14,048 bases of DNA from Syntrophaceae bacterium UBA2188 (GCA_002327985.1 DCVM01000117.1:17386-31433); one strand, 5' to 3'; shown: positions 6,678 through 13,864, numbered from the stretch's first letter. Notes: generated by a model not told the origin, from the letters alone. A program made the numbers and translations.

Positions 6678-8954
6678 CTACTTCTTCTTTTCGTGAAGGG
6701 CCTTCAATACTTTTTCTGGTGTGACCGGAAGGCTATGAAATCTCACTCCAATGGCATCATAAATCGCATTGATGATGGCGGGCGCAGGGGCTAACTGTGT
6801 TCCTTCACCAGATTCTTTAGCGCCAAAAGGACCTTCAGGGTCGTCTGTCTCAACCTCCACCGAAATAATCGAAGGAATTTCCATGGCTGTTGGAAGGCCA
6901 TAATCTAAGAACGATGGATTTAGAACCTGACCCTTTTCTGTCATCACATCTTCGTAAAGGGCCTGGCCCATTCCTCCGACCACGGATCCTTCCAATTGTC
7001 CTTCCACCAGCATGGGGTTGATGGCCCTCCCGCAGTCGTGGCTGGCCACCATCTTTAAGACTTTCACTTTTCCTGTTCGGGTATCCACTTCCACTTCAGC
7101 GGCTTGAGTCATAAAAGAGTAGGCAGGAGAAAAATTCCCATTTTCCTTGAGAAGAGTGGTCGGTTCCTTGGCAGGCGGAGAGTATGAACCCCTGCCAATG
7201 ATGGGCATGGGACGATCCGAATATTGATAGTATTTAATCGCTTCTTGGAAAGACATTCCTCTTTCAGGACTTCCCTTCACATAGATCCGACGATTCTTCG
7301 CTTCAAGATCCTCGGACCTTGCCTCCATCTTTTCAGCCACTGCCTCTAAGAGTTTTTCTTTCGCTGAGCAAGCAGCCATTTTTGCCGCATTGCCTGCCCT
7401 GAGGGTGACGCCGCTTCCAAATGTACCCGGATCAAGGGGAGTAATTTCCGTATCCGCAGCCGTGATCCGGATGTCCTCAAGAGGAACGCCCAATTCCTCT
7501 GCAGCGATCTGAGAGATCACTGTCTCCGCGCCCTGCCCGATATCCGCAGCGCCGGTCAGAAGGGTAATGGAACCATCCCGTTCGATCTTCACGATGGCCC
7601 CTGAGGAGATATGGCTCATATTGCTCACCCCGCTTGGAAAACTGGCACCGGCAAGACCGACTCCTCTCCCGAAGGGGAGTTTTCCTCTTTTTTCTTTCCA
7701 GCCGATCTCCTCTGCAGCTTTTCGCAGAGTATCGCTGAATCCGCAACTCTGGACTAAAAGCTTTGCCGGATGAGGCTCCCCAGCCTGAAAGGCATTTTTT
7801 AATCGAAGGTCGAGTGGGTCGATTTCCATCTTCTCCGAGATACGATCAAGCTGTGTCTCCACGGCAAAACGGACTTGAGGAATGCCGTGGCCCCTCATGG
7901 CCCCTCCCACAGGTTTGTTAGTATAGACATGGTATCCCTCGAAGAGGAGATTTTCGAGACGGTAGGGAAGCATGATGAAAAAGCAGGCCAGGGTGATCAT
8001 CAGAGGAGCCGTACTGTTATAAGCGCCTCCATCCGCAATGACCTTGAACTGTTGAGACCAGATGGTTCCATCTTTTTTCATTCCCGTCTTGAGTTGAATA
8101 TGCATGGGATGTCGTTGTCGTGTGCAGGTGAAGACCTCTTCCCGTTCATAAACAAACTTAACGGGTTTACCTGTTTTGGCGGCAAAAAATGCAGCGCAAA
8201 AATCTTTGGCGTACTGGTCGATCTTCTGACCGAATCCGCCCCCCACTTTGGGTTTGATCACACGGACTTTGCTTTCAGGGATGTCGAGGGCGGTTGCGAG
8301 ATTCCGCCTGAGAAAGAAAGGAATCTGGGTGGAAGCCCAGAGAGTCACTTTTCCGTAAGGATCCACTATGGCTAAAGCTGCATGGGGCTCAAGAGGAGCA
8401 TGATTGACTGCCTGGGTCTCAAAGGTATCTTCAAAGAGAAAGTCCGATTCACCAAAGGCCTTTTCCACATTTCCAAATTCCTTATGAATTTTGGCGCTCA
8501 CATTGTTGGGCACTTCTTCATGGATGATAGGTGCCCCTGGTTTCATGGCCTCGATGGGATCGAAGACAGCAGGAAGTTCTTCAAAATCCACCCGGATTTT
8601 TGAAATGGCCTCCTCTGCGGCCTCCCACGTGGTGGCAACCACCGCGGCGACCTCATCCCCGATATAGCGCACTTTCTCTATGGCGAGGGCATATTCGTCC
8701 TTGGCCATGGGAACAATGCCATATTTTTTCTTGGGGATATCTTTTCCGCTGATCGCACCTTTGACTCCAGCGACTTTCTTCGCCTTGGAAAGGTCGACGT
8801 GAAGAATCTTCGCATGGGCAAGAGGGCTTCTCAATATCTTTCCATAGAGCATTCCCGGTAGGGTGAGGTCGTCTGTGAATCGAGCTCGGCCCATTGCCTT
8901 ATCCCATGCATCAAGCATCGGTTCTCTTTTTCCAACCACATCCAGCCTATTCAT
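6678..8954 (-). CDS. hcrA-like: Mo-binding subunit of a 4-hydroxybenzoyl-CoA reductase-like molybdenum hydroxylase
   Basis: This is the large catalytic subunit (758 residues) of the xanthine-oxidase family, binding the molybdenum cofactor. It has the N-terminal a/b-hammerhead domain (GRARFTDDLTLPGMLYGKILRS) and then the Mo-binding domains. Cofactor motifs are GGGFGQ (238-243), AMRGHG (352-357) and GQG (473-475). The catalytic glutamate is E714 in GPFGAKES. AMRGHG, TLLTGAADIGQG and GPFGAKE resemble what I recall of Thauera HcrA. The CO-dehydrogenase AYRCSFR loop is absent, which argues against CoxL. The ATG follows AAGGAG with six bases between. It is the last of three genes in the order FAD, Fe-S, Mo, the coxMSL order. 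In 4-hydroxybenzoyl-CoA reductase this subunit removes the ring hydroxyl to give benzoyl-CoA. The exact substrate here is inferred from the FAD subunit and context. Confidence 0.85.
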   Translation of the reverse strand: MNRLDVVGKREPMLDAWDKAMGRARFTDDLTLPGMLYGKILRSPLAHAKILHVDLSKAKKVAGVKGAISGKDIPKKKYGIVPMAKDEYALAIEKVRYIGDEVAAVVATTWEAAEEAISKIRVDFEELPAVFDPIEAMKPGAPIIHEEVPNNVSAKIHKEFGNVEKAFGESDFLFEDTFETQAVNHAPLEPHAALAIVDPYGKVTLWASTQIPFFLRRNLATALDIPESKVRVIKPKVGGGFGQKIDQYAKDFCAAFFAAKTGKPVKFVYEREEVFTCTRQRHPMHIQLKTGMKKDGTIWSQQFKVIADGGAYNSTAPLMITLACFFIMLPYRLENLLFEGYHVYTNKPVGGAMRGHGIPQVRFAVETQLDRISEKMEIDPLDLRLKNAFQAGEPHPAKLLVQSCGFSDTLRKAAEEIGWKEKRGKLPFGRGVGLAGASFPSGVSNMSHISSGAIVKIERDGSITLLTGAADIGQGAETVISQIAAEELGVPLEDIRITAADTEITPLDPGTFGSGVTLRAGNAAKMAACSAKEKLLEAVAEKMEARSEDLEAKNRRIYVKGSPERGMSFQEAIKYYQYSDRPMPIIGRGSYSPPAKEPTTLLKENGNFSPAYSFMTQAAEVEVDTRTGKVKVLKMVASHDCGRAINPMLVEGQLEGSVVGGMGQALYEDVMTEKGQVLNPSFLDYGLPTAMEIPSIISVEVETDDPEGPFGAKESGEGTQLAPAPAIINAIYDAIGVRFHSLPVTPEKVLKALHEKKK

Positions 8955-8970
8955 TTGAGTCTCCTTATAC

Positions 8971-8986
8971 CGCTATGCGCATAGCG
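8971..8986. repeat. Perfect 16-bp palindrome between Fe-S and Mo subunit genes
   Basis: CGCTATGCGCATAGCG is its own complement and lies in the 46-base gap between two subunit genes, followed by the related GCGCTAAGCGC at 8984-8994. In the transcript it would form a short hairpin just upstream of the ribosome site of the Mo subunit. It may be a small dispersed palindrome, or it may tune translation or processing of the operon mRNA. Confidence 0.6.
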
Positions 8987-9000
8987 CTAAGCGCTTCGCG

Positions 9001-9459
9001 TTATTCAATTGTGGACAGAATCGCCTCCACAATCTTCACATAGCCGGTGCAACGGCAGAGGTTTCCGGAAATGGCTCTTTTCACTTCTCCCTCTTGGGGA
9101 TGGGGATGTTGATCGAGAAAGGCCTTGGCCGTCAGGATCATCCCGGGAGTGCAAAAGCCGCATTGAATCGCCCCTTTTTCGACAAAGGCCTTCTGGAGTG
9201 GGTGGGGTTTTCCTTGCTCCGAGAGACCCTCAATGGTGATGATTTTTTTTCTTTGAACGTCAATGGCCAATGTCAGACAGGAGAGATAAGGTTTCCCCTC
9301 GATGAGGACTGTGCAGGCTCCGCAGGTGCCTAAATCGCAACCTCGTTTTGTTCCTGTCAAACCAAGGTCCTCTCTCAGCACCTCAAGAAGGGTCTTGTGG
9401 GTTTCTGTGAGAACCTCGAACTCCTCACCATTCACTTGAAGTTTAAGAATTTTTTTCAT
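9001..9459 (-). CDS. hcrC-like: [2Fe-2S] subunit of the HcrABC-like molybdenum hydroxylase
   Basis: This is the small electron-transfer subunit, 152 residues from the chosen start. The N-terminal plant-ferredoxin-type cluster uses C41, C46, C49 and C61 (GCDLGTCGACT ... LSC). The C-terminal four-helix domain carries the second cluster with C100, C103, C135 and C137 (QCGFCTPG ... NLCRCTGY). All eight ligands are present. I place the start at ATG 9459, which has GAGAAG six bases upstream and gives MKKILKLQVNG. A longer frame would need a TTG start at 9486, without a clear ribosome site and inside repeat DNA. The subunit passes electrons between the FAD/[4Fe-4S] subunit and the Mo site. It lies 46 bases upstream of the Mo-subunit gene, but is separated from the FAD-subunit gene by about 340 bases of repeats. 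Confidence 0.93.
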   Translation of the reverse strand: MKKILKLQVNGEEFEVLTETHKTLLEVLREDLGLTGTKRGCDLGTCGACTVLIEGKPYLSCLTLAIDVQRKKIITIEGLSEQGKPHPLQKAFVEKGAIQCGFCTPGMILTAKAFLDQHPHPQEGEVKRAISGNLCRCTGYVKIVEAILSTIE

Positions 9460-9565
9460 GAGATTCTTCTCAAAGGTAAATTCCAATCACCAAATTCCAA
9501 ATTCCAAATAAGCTCCAATCACCCAATAACCAAACATTTTTGGTGTTTGGGATTTGAGTATTGGT

Positions 9566-9630
9566 CATTATAAAAATATGCCAGAATACCCCTCAGCTCT
9601 GCTGGGGGGATGAATGGCCTCCCTCTCCCC
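9566..9630. repeat. 65-bp exact repeat, copy 1
   Basis: These 65 bases, from CATTATAAAAATATGCC to CCCTCTCCCC, are identical to 13984-14048, where the window ends. Flanks to the left differ, so the left edge is a true boundary. The repeat runs into a perfect hairpin, CCCTCTCCCC-TGG-GGGGAGAGGG (9621-9643), and the G-rich tail shared with 2667-2714, so the full element is probably longer than 65 bases. Confidence 0.92.
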
Positions 9631-9687
9631 TGGGGGGAGAGGGTTAGGGTGAGGGGGAAATGATCTTATCATCACCCCCACCTTAAT

Positions 9688-9708
9688 CCTCCCCCATCAA
9701 GGGGGAGG
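9688..9708 (+). terminator. Terminator-like hairpin, plus strand only
   Basis: CCTCCCCC and GGGGGAGG pair perfectly around ATCAA, followed on the plus strand by AAAG and six T. The genes here run on the minus strand, where no T-run follows, so it should not end the operon transcript. It may be a repeat feature, or block plus-strand readthrough. Confidence 0.4.
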
Positions 9709-9731
9709 AAAGTTTTTTAGAGAATTTGATG

Positions 9732-9751
9732 CCCCGCAGCTTGCTGCGGGG
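9732..9751. repeat. Strong GC hairpin CCCCGCAGC / GCTGCGGGG
   Basis: Nine-base perfect arms are separated by only TT, giving a very stable hairpin 49 bases downstream of the FAD-subunit stop codon on the minus strand. There is no T-run in either direction. It could protect the upstream transcript from 3' exonucleases and uncouple expression of the FAD subunit from the two genes behind it. Confidence 0.75.
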
Positions 9752-9800
9752 TAGTTCACTTGGTTATTGGTGTTTGGAAATTGGTTATTATCGAACTCAT

Positions 9801-10781
9801 TCAATGCGACTCCGTTAACTTCTTCAACCCTTCTTTCAAGAGAATTCCTGCGATCTCTCTTTTATGGGCAGGCGAATGGATAGAAGTTCTCATGGGTGAG
9901 ATCTCCTTCACGGCCTGAGTTGATATTTTCTCAATCGTTTGATCATCAAGAAAGCTATTTTTAAGCATTTTTTCCGCTTCCGAGGCTTCCACCGGTCCAG
10001 AACCCACTGCACTGAAGATTATCCTTGCTTTCTGGATTCGTTCATTTTCATCTTTCTCAAGATTGAGAGCCAAAGAGACAATGGGGAATTCAATGGAATC
10101 CCTCCGCCTCCATTTGAGATAGAGGGTCTTCCCGGAAGAGGGAGGAAGAAGTATCTCTTTTAAAATCTCACCCTTTCTCAGGGAGAGGGGTTTTTTTCCA
10201 TCCTGGGTATAGAGTTTGATCAGTGGGAAAATGCGTTCTTTTTCAGGCCCTACCACCTTGACCTGAGCCTCCAGGGCAATGAGCACAGGAGTCATGTCAC
10301 CGCAATAGGTGGAGTGGCATTCCTTGGGCTTCCGAACAACATGACAAACTTCACCCCCTGCCTTGTAGCAGAGCGGTTTCACGCCCCTCCAGAAAGCGGA
10401 TTGATTATAAAATCGGCATCGATTCCCCTGGCAGAGATTTCCGCCCAGGGTGCCCATGGCCTGATGGGCATAAGCCCCAACTTCTCTTGCAGCCTGGCAA
10501 AGAACAGGAAATTTCTCTTGAATGATCGAAGAAGAGGCGATGTCATGGAGAGTGGCCAAGGCTCCTATCCTCAATCCATCCTTCCCCCAGGAGATAGAGG
10601 CTAACTTTGGGATCGTCTTAAGATTGATGACCTGCTTAGGCTGGATGACTCTATGCTTCATATTGACGATCAGGTCTGTTCCTCCTGCGATGAGGGCAGA
10701 CCCTTTGGCATCTAAGGCGAAGGCTTTGCTTGCCTCTTTGAGAGTCTTTGGTGCTATATATTCAAAATTAGGAAGTCGCAT
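9801..10781 (-). CDS. hcrB-like: FAD and extra [4Fe-4S] subunit of the HcrABC-like molybdenum hydroxylase
   Basis: This 326-residue flavoprotein subunit of the xanthine-oxidase family has FAD motifs AGGTD (32-36) and GTLGGNL (110-116), and a C-terminal CO-dehydrogenase-flavoprotein-like domain from about residue 210. Between the FAD halves it carries a loop with C122, C138, C146 and C155 (GNRCRFYNQS, PLCY, EVCH, KECHSTY). This is the hallmark of 4-hydroxybenzoyl-CoA reductase beta subunits, where an extra [4Fe-4S] cluster lets electrons flow from a low-potential donor toward the substrate. The residue numbers agree with those I recall for Thauera HcrB, and the surrounding FYNQS..W segment is also conserved. 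CoxM and ordinary xanthine dehydrogenases lack it. The ATG follows GGAG. It is the first gene of the set, 116 bases behind the lipoprotein gene with no terminator visible between. C117 and C160 are additional cysteines near the loop. Confidence 0.9.
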   Translation of the reverse strand: MRLPNFEYIAPKTLKEASKAFALDAKGSALIAGGTDLIVNMKHRVIQPKQVINLKTIPKLASISWGKDGLRIGALATLHDIASSSIIQEKFPVLCQAAREVGAYAHQAMGTLGGNLCQGNRCRFYNQSAFWRGVKPLCYKAGGEVCHVVRKPKECHSTYCGDMTPVLIALEAQVKVVGPEKERIFPLIKLYTQDGKKPLSLRKGEILKEILLPPSSGKTLYLKWRRRDSIEFPIVSLALNLEKDENERIQKARIIFSAVGSGPVEASEAEKMLKNSFLDDQTIEKISTQAVKEISPMRTSIHSPAHKREIAGILLKEGLKKLTESH

Positions 10782-10897
10782 GTGTCACTCCTTCGGTTAA
10801 AAGGGGGTGGGCTGATTTATAGGTTAAAGCGTCGCGAAATGATTCATAAAAAGTAGGGAAGCTCCTCAGTGCCTGCCTACCATTGACAGAGTCATGC

Positions 10898-11998
10898 TTA
10901 CCTGACCGTTGATTTCACCACATCATTGGAACTGAACCCCGTACCTTGAAATGTCTTTCCAATGGCAGCATCCACCCCAAATAGGTCTGTGACTTTTATC
11001 GCCCCCTTGAGCTTGCCAGTGGTCCATCCGAGTGAAAGGTTGGTCGTTGGATGGAAGATCTCTTTCCCAGGTTCAAAAACTTCTAACATATCTCCGATCC
11101 GGATGCCGGAAAGTTTCCCTGCATTGAGGTAGATATTCTCCCCTTCCACTTTGGCGATTGTGGTGGTCCAATCCAGAAGATCAAGCTGTCGAAGAAATCC
11201 CTCCAGGACGTCATCGAGACTGAAGTCAATCGCTTTGAGGACAGCCTTCCCCCGGCTGTTTTCTCCTGTCTCTCTGGTGCCGAAGATGGGACTTCTGCCA
11301 ATAAAGGTTTTCAGCAAATTTCCGGTCGAGGCATCGATCAGGCGAATTTCGATCTTTGAAGTGGCAAAGGAGACTTCTTCGTCAGAGGATTCTGAAGCTT
11401 TAGAAGAGAGAAGACTGACGTCTGTTACGGTTCCCAGGGCAAAGGCCTGGATTCCGAGGGATTGGTGTGCGCGCTTCAAGGCCGAAGGCTCTGGAACGCT
11501 TTCGAATTTAAAGCCCTCTCGTTTTAACATCTCGGAGACAACGGTCTTATCTAACGTGATCACCCGCTGGGTAGCCTCCAATTTATCAGAAAGCTTTTTA
11601 GCAACGGCCTCTCCAATCTTCTCATCTTTGTAATTCGTATTATTCTCGAAGTCTAAGATAGCCACCTTTCTCTTGAACCCCATCTGGAAGAAGGGAAGGG
11701 AAGGGCTATAAAAAGGCCTCTGAGGAGCTGAGGTGATCTGGGTTTCGGTTTCTTTCTTCGAGGAGGCGGGCGGCGGGGCAGAAGTTTTTTTGGCAGTAGA
11801 AGTTTCTGTTTTGGGTTGATGAACCCCCTTTACCGTTTCCATTCCTTCCACCGTCACGGTTTTGCCTTCCGGGATTTTTTCAATCTTTTCGTCTTTCTTT
11901 TTTCCAATAAGAGGGAGGTTAGAACAAGAAGCAAGAAGGAAGAGGAGAGTTGTTAAAAGAACAAAAAGAATATAAAGATTTTTTCTGTGTCGAAACAT
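10898..11998 (-). CDS. Lipoprotein with CsgG/LpoB-like and FlgT C-terminal-like domains
   Basis: This 366-residue envelope lipoprotein has a signal peptide ending in lipobox L-A-S-C25, giving a lipidated Cys25 followed by a Ser, so outer-membrane sorting is likely. Residues about 30-108 are a low-complexity Lys/Thr/Pro/Ser linker. A CsgG/LpoB-like domain begins VAILDFENNT (about 112) and runs to about 265. The C-terminal part (TTTIAKVEGENIYLNAGKLSGIRIGDMLEVF) looks like the FlgT C-terminal fold. I place the start at ATG 11998, five bases after AAGGAG. The upstream GTG at 12004 abuts that site and is rejected. A near-perfect promoter lies at 12037-12066. Related proteins act in curli secretion, peptidoglycan synthase activation or the flagellar collar; none of their partners is in the window. 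Its role here is unknown. It may be an unrelated envelope gene, or an accessory to the neighbouring porin. Confidence 0.8.
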   Translation of the reverse strand: MFRHRKNLYILFVLLTTLLFLLASCSNLPLIGKKKDEKIEKIPEGKTVTVEGMETVKGVHQPKTETSTAKKTSAPPPASSKKETETQITSAPQRPFYSPSLPFFQMGFKRKVAILDFENNTNYKDEKIGEAVAKKLSDKLEATQRVITLDKTVVSEMLKREGFKFESVPEPSALKRAHQSLGIQAFALGTVTDVSLLSSKASESSDEEVSFATSKIEIRLIDASTGNLLKTFIGRSPIFGTRETGENSRGKAVLKAIDFSLDDVLEGFLRQLDLLDWTTTIAKVEGENIYLNAGKLSGIRIGDMLEVFEPGKEIFHPTTNLSLGWTTGKLKGAIKVTDLFGVDAAIGKTFQGTGFSSNDVVKSTVR

Positions 11999-12022
11999 GA
12001 GCACTCCTTATTTTTGGTTTCG

Positions 12023-12033
12023 GGGACAGTCCC
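12023..12033. promoter_or_regulatory. Palindrome over the predicted transcription start
   Basis: GGGAC-A-GTCCC is a perfect five-base-arm palindrome located where transcription from the promoter at 12037-12066 should begin (about 12030). Repressors often bind in this position. It may instead be a small dispersed repeat or a 5' stabilising hairpin. Confidence 0.4.
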
Positions 12034-12036
12034 GTT

Positions 12037-12066
12037 ATTATAGTATTAATTTTCAAAAGATGTCAA
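12037..12066 (-). promoter_or_regulatory. Near-consensus sigma-70 promoter for the lipoprotein gene
   Basis: On the minus strand TTGACA (12066-12061) and TATAAT (12042-12037) both match the consensus perfectly and are separated by 18 bases. The predicted start near 12030 gives a leader of about 32 bases to ATG 11998. It lies between the porin terminator and the lipoprotein gene, as expected for an independent transcription unit that may continue into the hydroxylase genes. Confidence 0.85.
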
Positions 12067-12088
12067 ATAGCAGAGAATGATCGAGGGT

Positions 12089-12131
12089 AAAAAAAAGGCG
12101 GCCCCTCGACTATGCTCAGGACCGCCTTTTT
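12089..12131 (-). terminator. Rho-independent terminator behind the porin gene
   Basis: On the minus strand AAAAAGGCGGTCC pairs with GGGCCGCCTTTTT (13 pairs including one T-G) across a loop of about 14 bases and runs into at least eight T. It begins 14 bases after the porin stop codon. The A-run on the other side makes it potentially bidirectional. Confidence 0.92.
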
Positions 12132-12144
12132 GGTTACGCTTCGA

Positions 12145-13725
12145 TTAGAAGTCGTATCTCAGCTTTGTAGCGATAATCCATGGATTCTTGGGGGATTCAT
12201 TGAAAGGTGCAGCAGTGACTCTCTGATCCAGCGCATCTCCTGCAAAGAGAATGCCTGCCCCAATGCTCCACTTCAGGTTTTTGTAAATCTGGATATCCTG
12301 GATGAGATCAAGTTCCCAACCGATGGTCGAGTCATCTCTTAGACCCGATGCACTGATTGCATCTCCGAGGGTGTTTCCGTTCTTGGTTGTATCACCGATG
12401 TAAAGTCCCTGAAGAGTGACCATATACCAGGGTGTTATCTTGGCCTTGGCATAGAGCTTGGCCATCCAGGTTCCGCCGATTGCGCCTCTGTTCGCCTGTA
12501 ATGGATAGCTTGCGAGAGACGGCCACATTCCAAGAGGCAACGCAGTCGCCGTGATATAGTTGTTCGAAAGAATCATGCTCTGTCCCCAGGCTGCCCATTC
12601 TTCAGAACCAGGGGGAATGACATAGGAGCCAACTTTACTGGTAGCGGCGGGCCAAGCGTCAGCAACGGCCTGCCCGGGTAAACCACCCCTGCTTGTCTTT
12701 CGAAGGTCAGCACCTGAGGCATACATTCCGACAAGTCCGAAGTTGAATTTTTCCCAGGGGAAGTCGACTGTGAGCTGTGTTGCAAAGCCCCTGTATTTGA
12801 CCTTACGATCGGCACCCACAGGAATAGCGGTATTTCCACTCGCCTCAACTTTGCCATAATCGTAGACGAAGTCAAATTGGAGATTCACAGGGCCCAGTTT
12901 TCCATCCAGGTAGGCTCCAAGCCACCAGAAATTTGCCTGATTGGGCGACTGATTTATAACATAATTTGCTCCAGAAGTCTGGAGGGGATACTGATTCATG
13001 TTCCAGTTAAAGGCGAAGAAACCAGGGGTAATCGTCCCGATCTTCGCATTGACGAACATTCCGTAGACATCCACATCGTCTGCGCTCGCATCCCTGCCCT
13101 CAACTGCTTTGGCCCACTGCAGGCCGATGGTTACCGGGTCGATCTTCATGGACCCTGTAATGCCTGTACCGTCAGTAATCATAAACATATGGGGTCGGTG
13201 TCCGAGAGGTTGAATACCTACCCTGACTTGCATTGGTACAGGGATTCCGAAATAGGGAAGCGCGAAATCCATATAGAGGTTTTTGACTTCGACTCCGGCC
13301 CGGTCAGCCGTCCAGAAGCCTAAATTACCTCTATCACCAGCCGGACTACCCCACCGGCTTGAATCCAATTCAAAAATAATCGTCCCGCTCAATTCTTTGC
13401 CCATGATAGCATCGAATCTGAGAGTGCCACGATACTCCATGTAAGAATTGGTACGGTCCCAGGCCCCGCTGTCTACGGGATTGGTCCAGGGACTTTCAGG
13501 CCTAAATCCTGCTGCCGGAACACCGGGGGCATATGCAATACCACCACCACCCCATCTCGTGGTGATCATGTCACCTGTTGCGCCGCTTGTAATGTTTCTG
13601 TACCAGAATGATTCTGCCTGAAATGCACCTGATGCCCTGAATTCAAGTTTGGGCTGCGCATAGACCGTGGCGCTAAAAACCATGACCATCAACCCAATTA
13701 ACCCTAACACAATAAACTTTTTCAT
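12145..13725 (-). CDS. Outer-membrane beta-barrel porin, class unassigned
   Basis: This is a 526-residue outer-membrane protein. I place the start at ATG 13725, which follows GGAGGAGG by seven bases and opens a typical signal peptide (MKKFIVLGLIG ... TVYA, cleavage before Q24). The longer frame from 13782 would put 19 polar residues before the signal peptide. The mature protein alternates polar and hydrophobic residues through repeated strands (LEFRASGAFQAESFWY, YRGTLRFDAIMG, VNLQFDFVYDYG), is rich in Gly, Trp and Tyr, and ends LRYDF. The terminal phenylalanine is the classic signal for barrel assembly. Cysteine is absent from the mature part. Its own promoter, long leader and terminator make it a single-gene unit. 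It probably admits small solutes. A link to uptake of the substrate handled by the TAXI, ligase and hydroxylase genes is inferred only from proximity. Confidence 0.88.
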   Translation of the reverse strand: MKKFIVLGLIGLMVMVFSATVYAQPKLEFRASGAFQAESFWYRNITSGATGDMITTRWGGGGIAYAPGVPAAGFRPESPWTNPVDSGAWDRTNSYMEYRGTLRFDAIMGKELSGTIIFELDSSRWGSPAGDRGNLGFWTADRAGVEVKNLYMDFALPYFGIPVPMQVRVGIQPLGHRPHMFMITDGTGITGSMKIDPVTIGLQWAKAVEGRDASADDVDVYGMFVNAKIGTITPGFFAFNWNMNQYPLQTSGANYVINQSPNQANFWWLGAYLDGKLGPVNLQFDFVYDYGKVEASGNTAIPVGADRKVKYRGFATQLTVDFPWEKFNFGLVGMYASGADLRKTSRGGLPGQAVADAWPAATSKVGSYVIPPGSEEWAAWGQSMILSNNYITATALPLGMWPSLASYPLQANRGAIGGTWMAKLYAKAKITPWYMVTLQGLYIGDTTKNGNTLGDAISASGLRDDSTIGWELDLIQDIQIYKNLKWSIGAGILFAGDALDQRVTAAPFNESPKNPWIIATKLRYDF

Positions 13726-13775
13726 CTCTTTTCCTCCTCCTTCAATTTTTAGTGTCTTGTGAATCGTGTTTTGTG

Positions 13776-13810
13776 CCTGCACGCCGAAGTACCGTGTTTC
13801 GGCACGCAGG
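13776..13810. repeat. Imperfect hairpin in the porin leader
   Basis: CCTGC-AC-GCCGAA (13776-13788) pairs with TTCGGC-AC-GCAGG (13798-13810): stems of five and six bases flank a two-base mismatch, with a nine-base loop. It lies about 50 bases upstream of the porin start, inside the predicted 5' leader. It may be a dispersed palindrome or an mRNA-stabilising or regulatory hairpin. Confidence 0.6.
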
Positions 13811-13852
13811 TGTGATGCTTAAATCCACTCGCAAAATTCACTACCACTAACC

Positions 13853-13864
13853 TCACTTAACCAT
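13853..13864 (-). other. Three-codon leader frame behind an ideal ribosome site
   Basis: On the minus strand AAGGAGG is followed within four bases by ATG GTT AAG TGA (M-V-K-stop), in the porin leader about 55 bases after the predicted transcription start. The ribosome site is closer to ideal than most gene starts here, yet the frame is only three codons. It may be a regulatory mini-frame, or the remains of an older gene start separated from its gene by the hairpin insertion. Confidence 0.35.

Larger units (their letters stand above)
9460..9800. other. Repeat-filled gap inside the hydroxylase operon
   Basis: No gene is supported in these 341 bases. From the left they hold a TTCCAAA-rich stretch (9483-9540), its loosely inverted counterpart TTGGTGTTTGGGATTTG (9540-9556), the exact 65-bp repeat (9566-9630), a G-rich tail, two strong hairpins (9688-9708 and 9732-9751), and a second inverted arm GGTTATTGGTGTTTGG (9762-9777). 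The nested arrangement suggests repeated insertion of small elements. Subunit genes of this enzyme family are normally closely spaced, so the gap is unusual. Confidence 0.75.

Noticed and set aside
9460..9486. Longer start of the [2Fe-2S] subunit at TTG 9486
   Set aside because: The TTG is in repeat DNA without a ribosome site, while ATG 9459 has GAGAAG at good spacing and gives the normal N-terminus.
9688..9708. Terminator for the hydroxylase operon
   Set aside because: The T-run follows the hairpin only on the plus strand, while the operon is read on the minus strand.
9483..9800. CRISPR array or tandem repeat array
   Set aside because: The repeated pieces are inverted, unequal and not separated by regular spacers, and no cas gene is near.
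6678..10781. Aerobic CO dehydrogenase (coxMSL)
   Set aside because: Gene order and folds agree, but the Mo subunit lacks the AYRCSFR loop of CoxL and the FAD subunit has the Hcr-type four-cysteine loop that CoxM lacks.
13726..13782. N-terminal extension of the porin from the upstream ATG
   Set aside because: It would place 19 polar residues before a clear signal peptide, and the strong GGAGGAGG site lies directly before the internal ATG at 13725.
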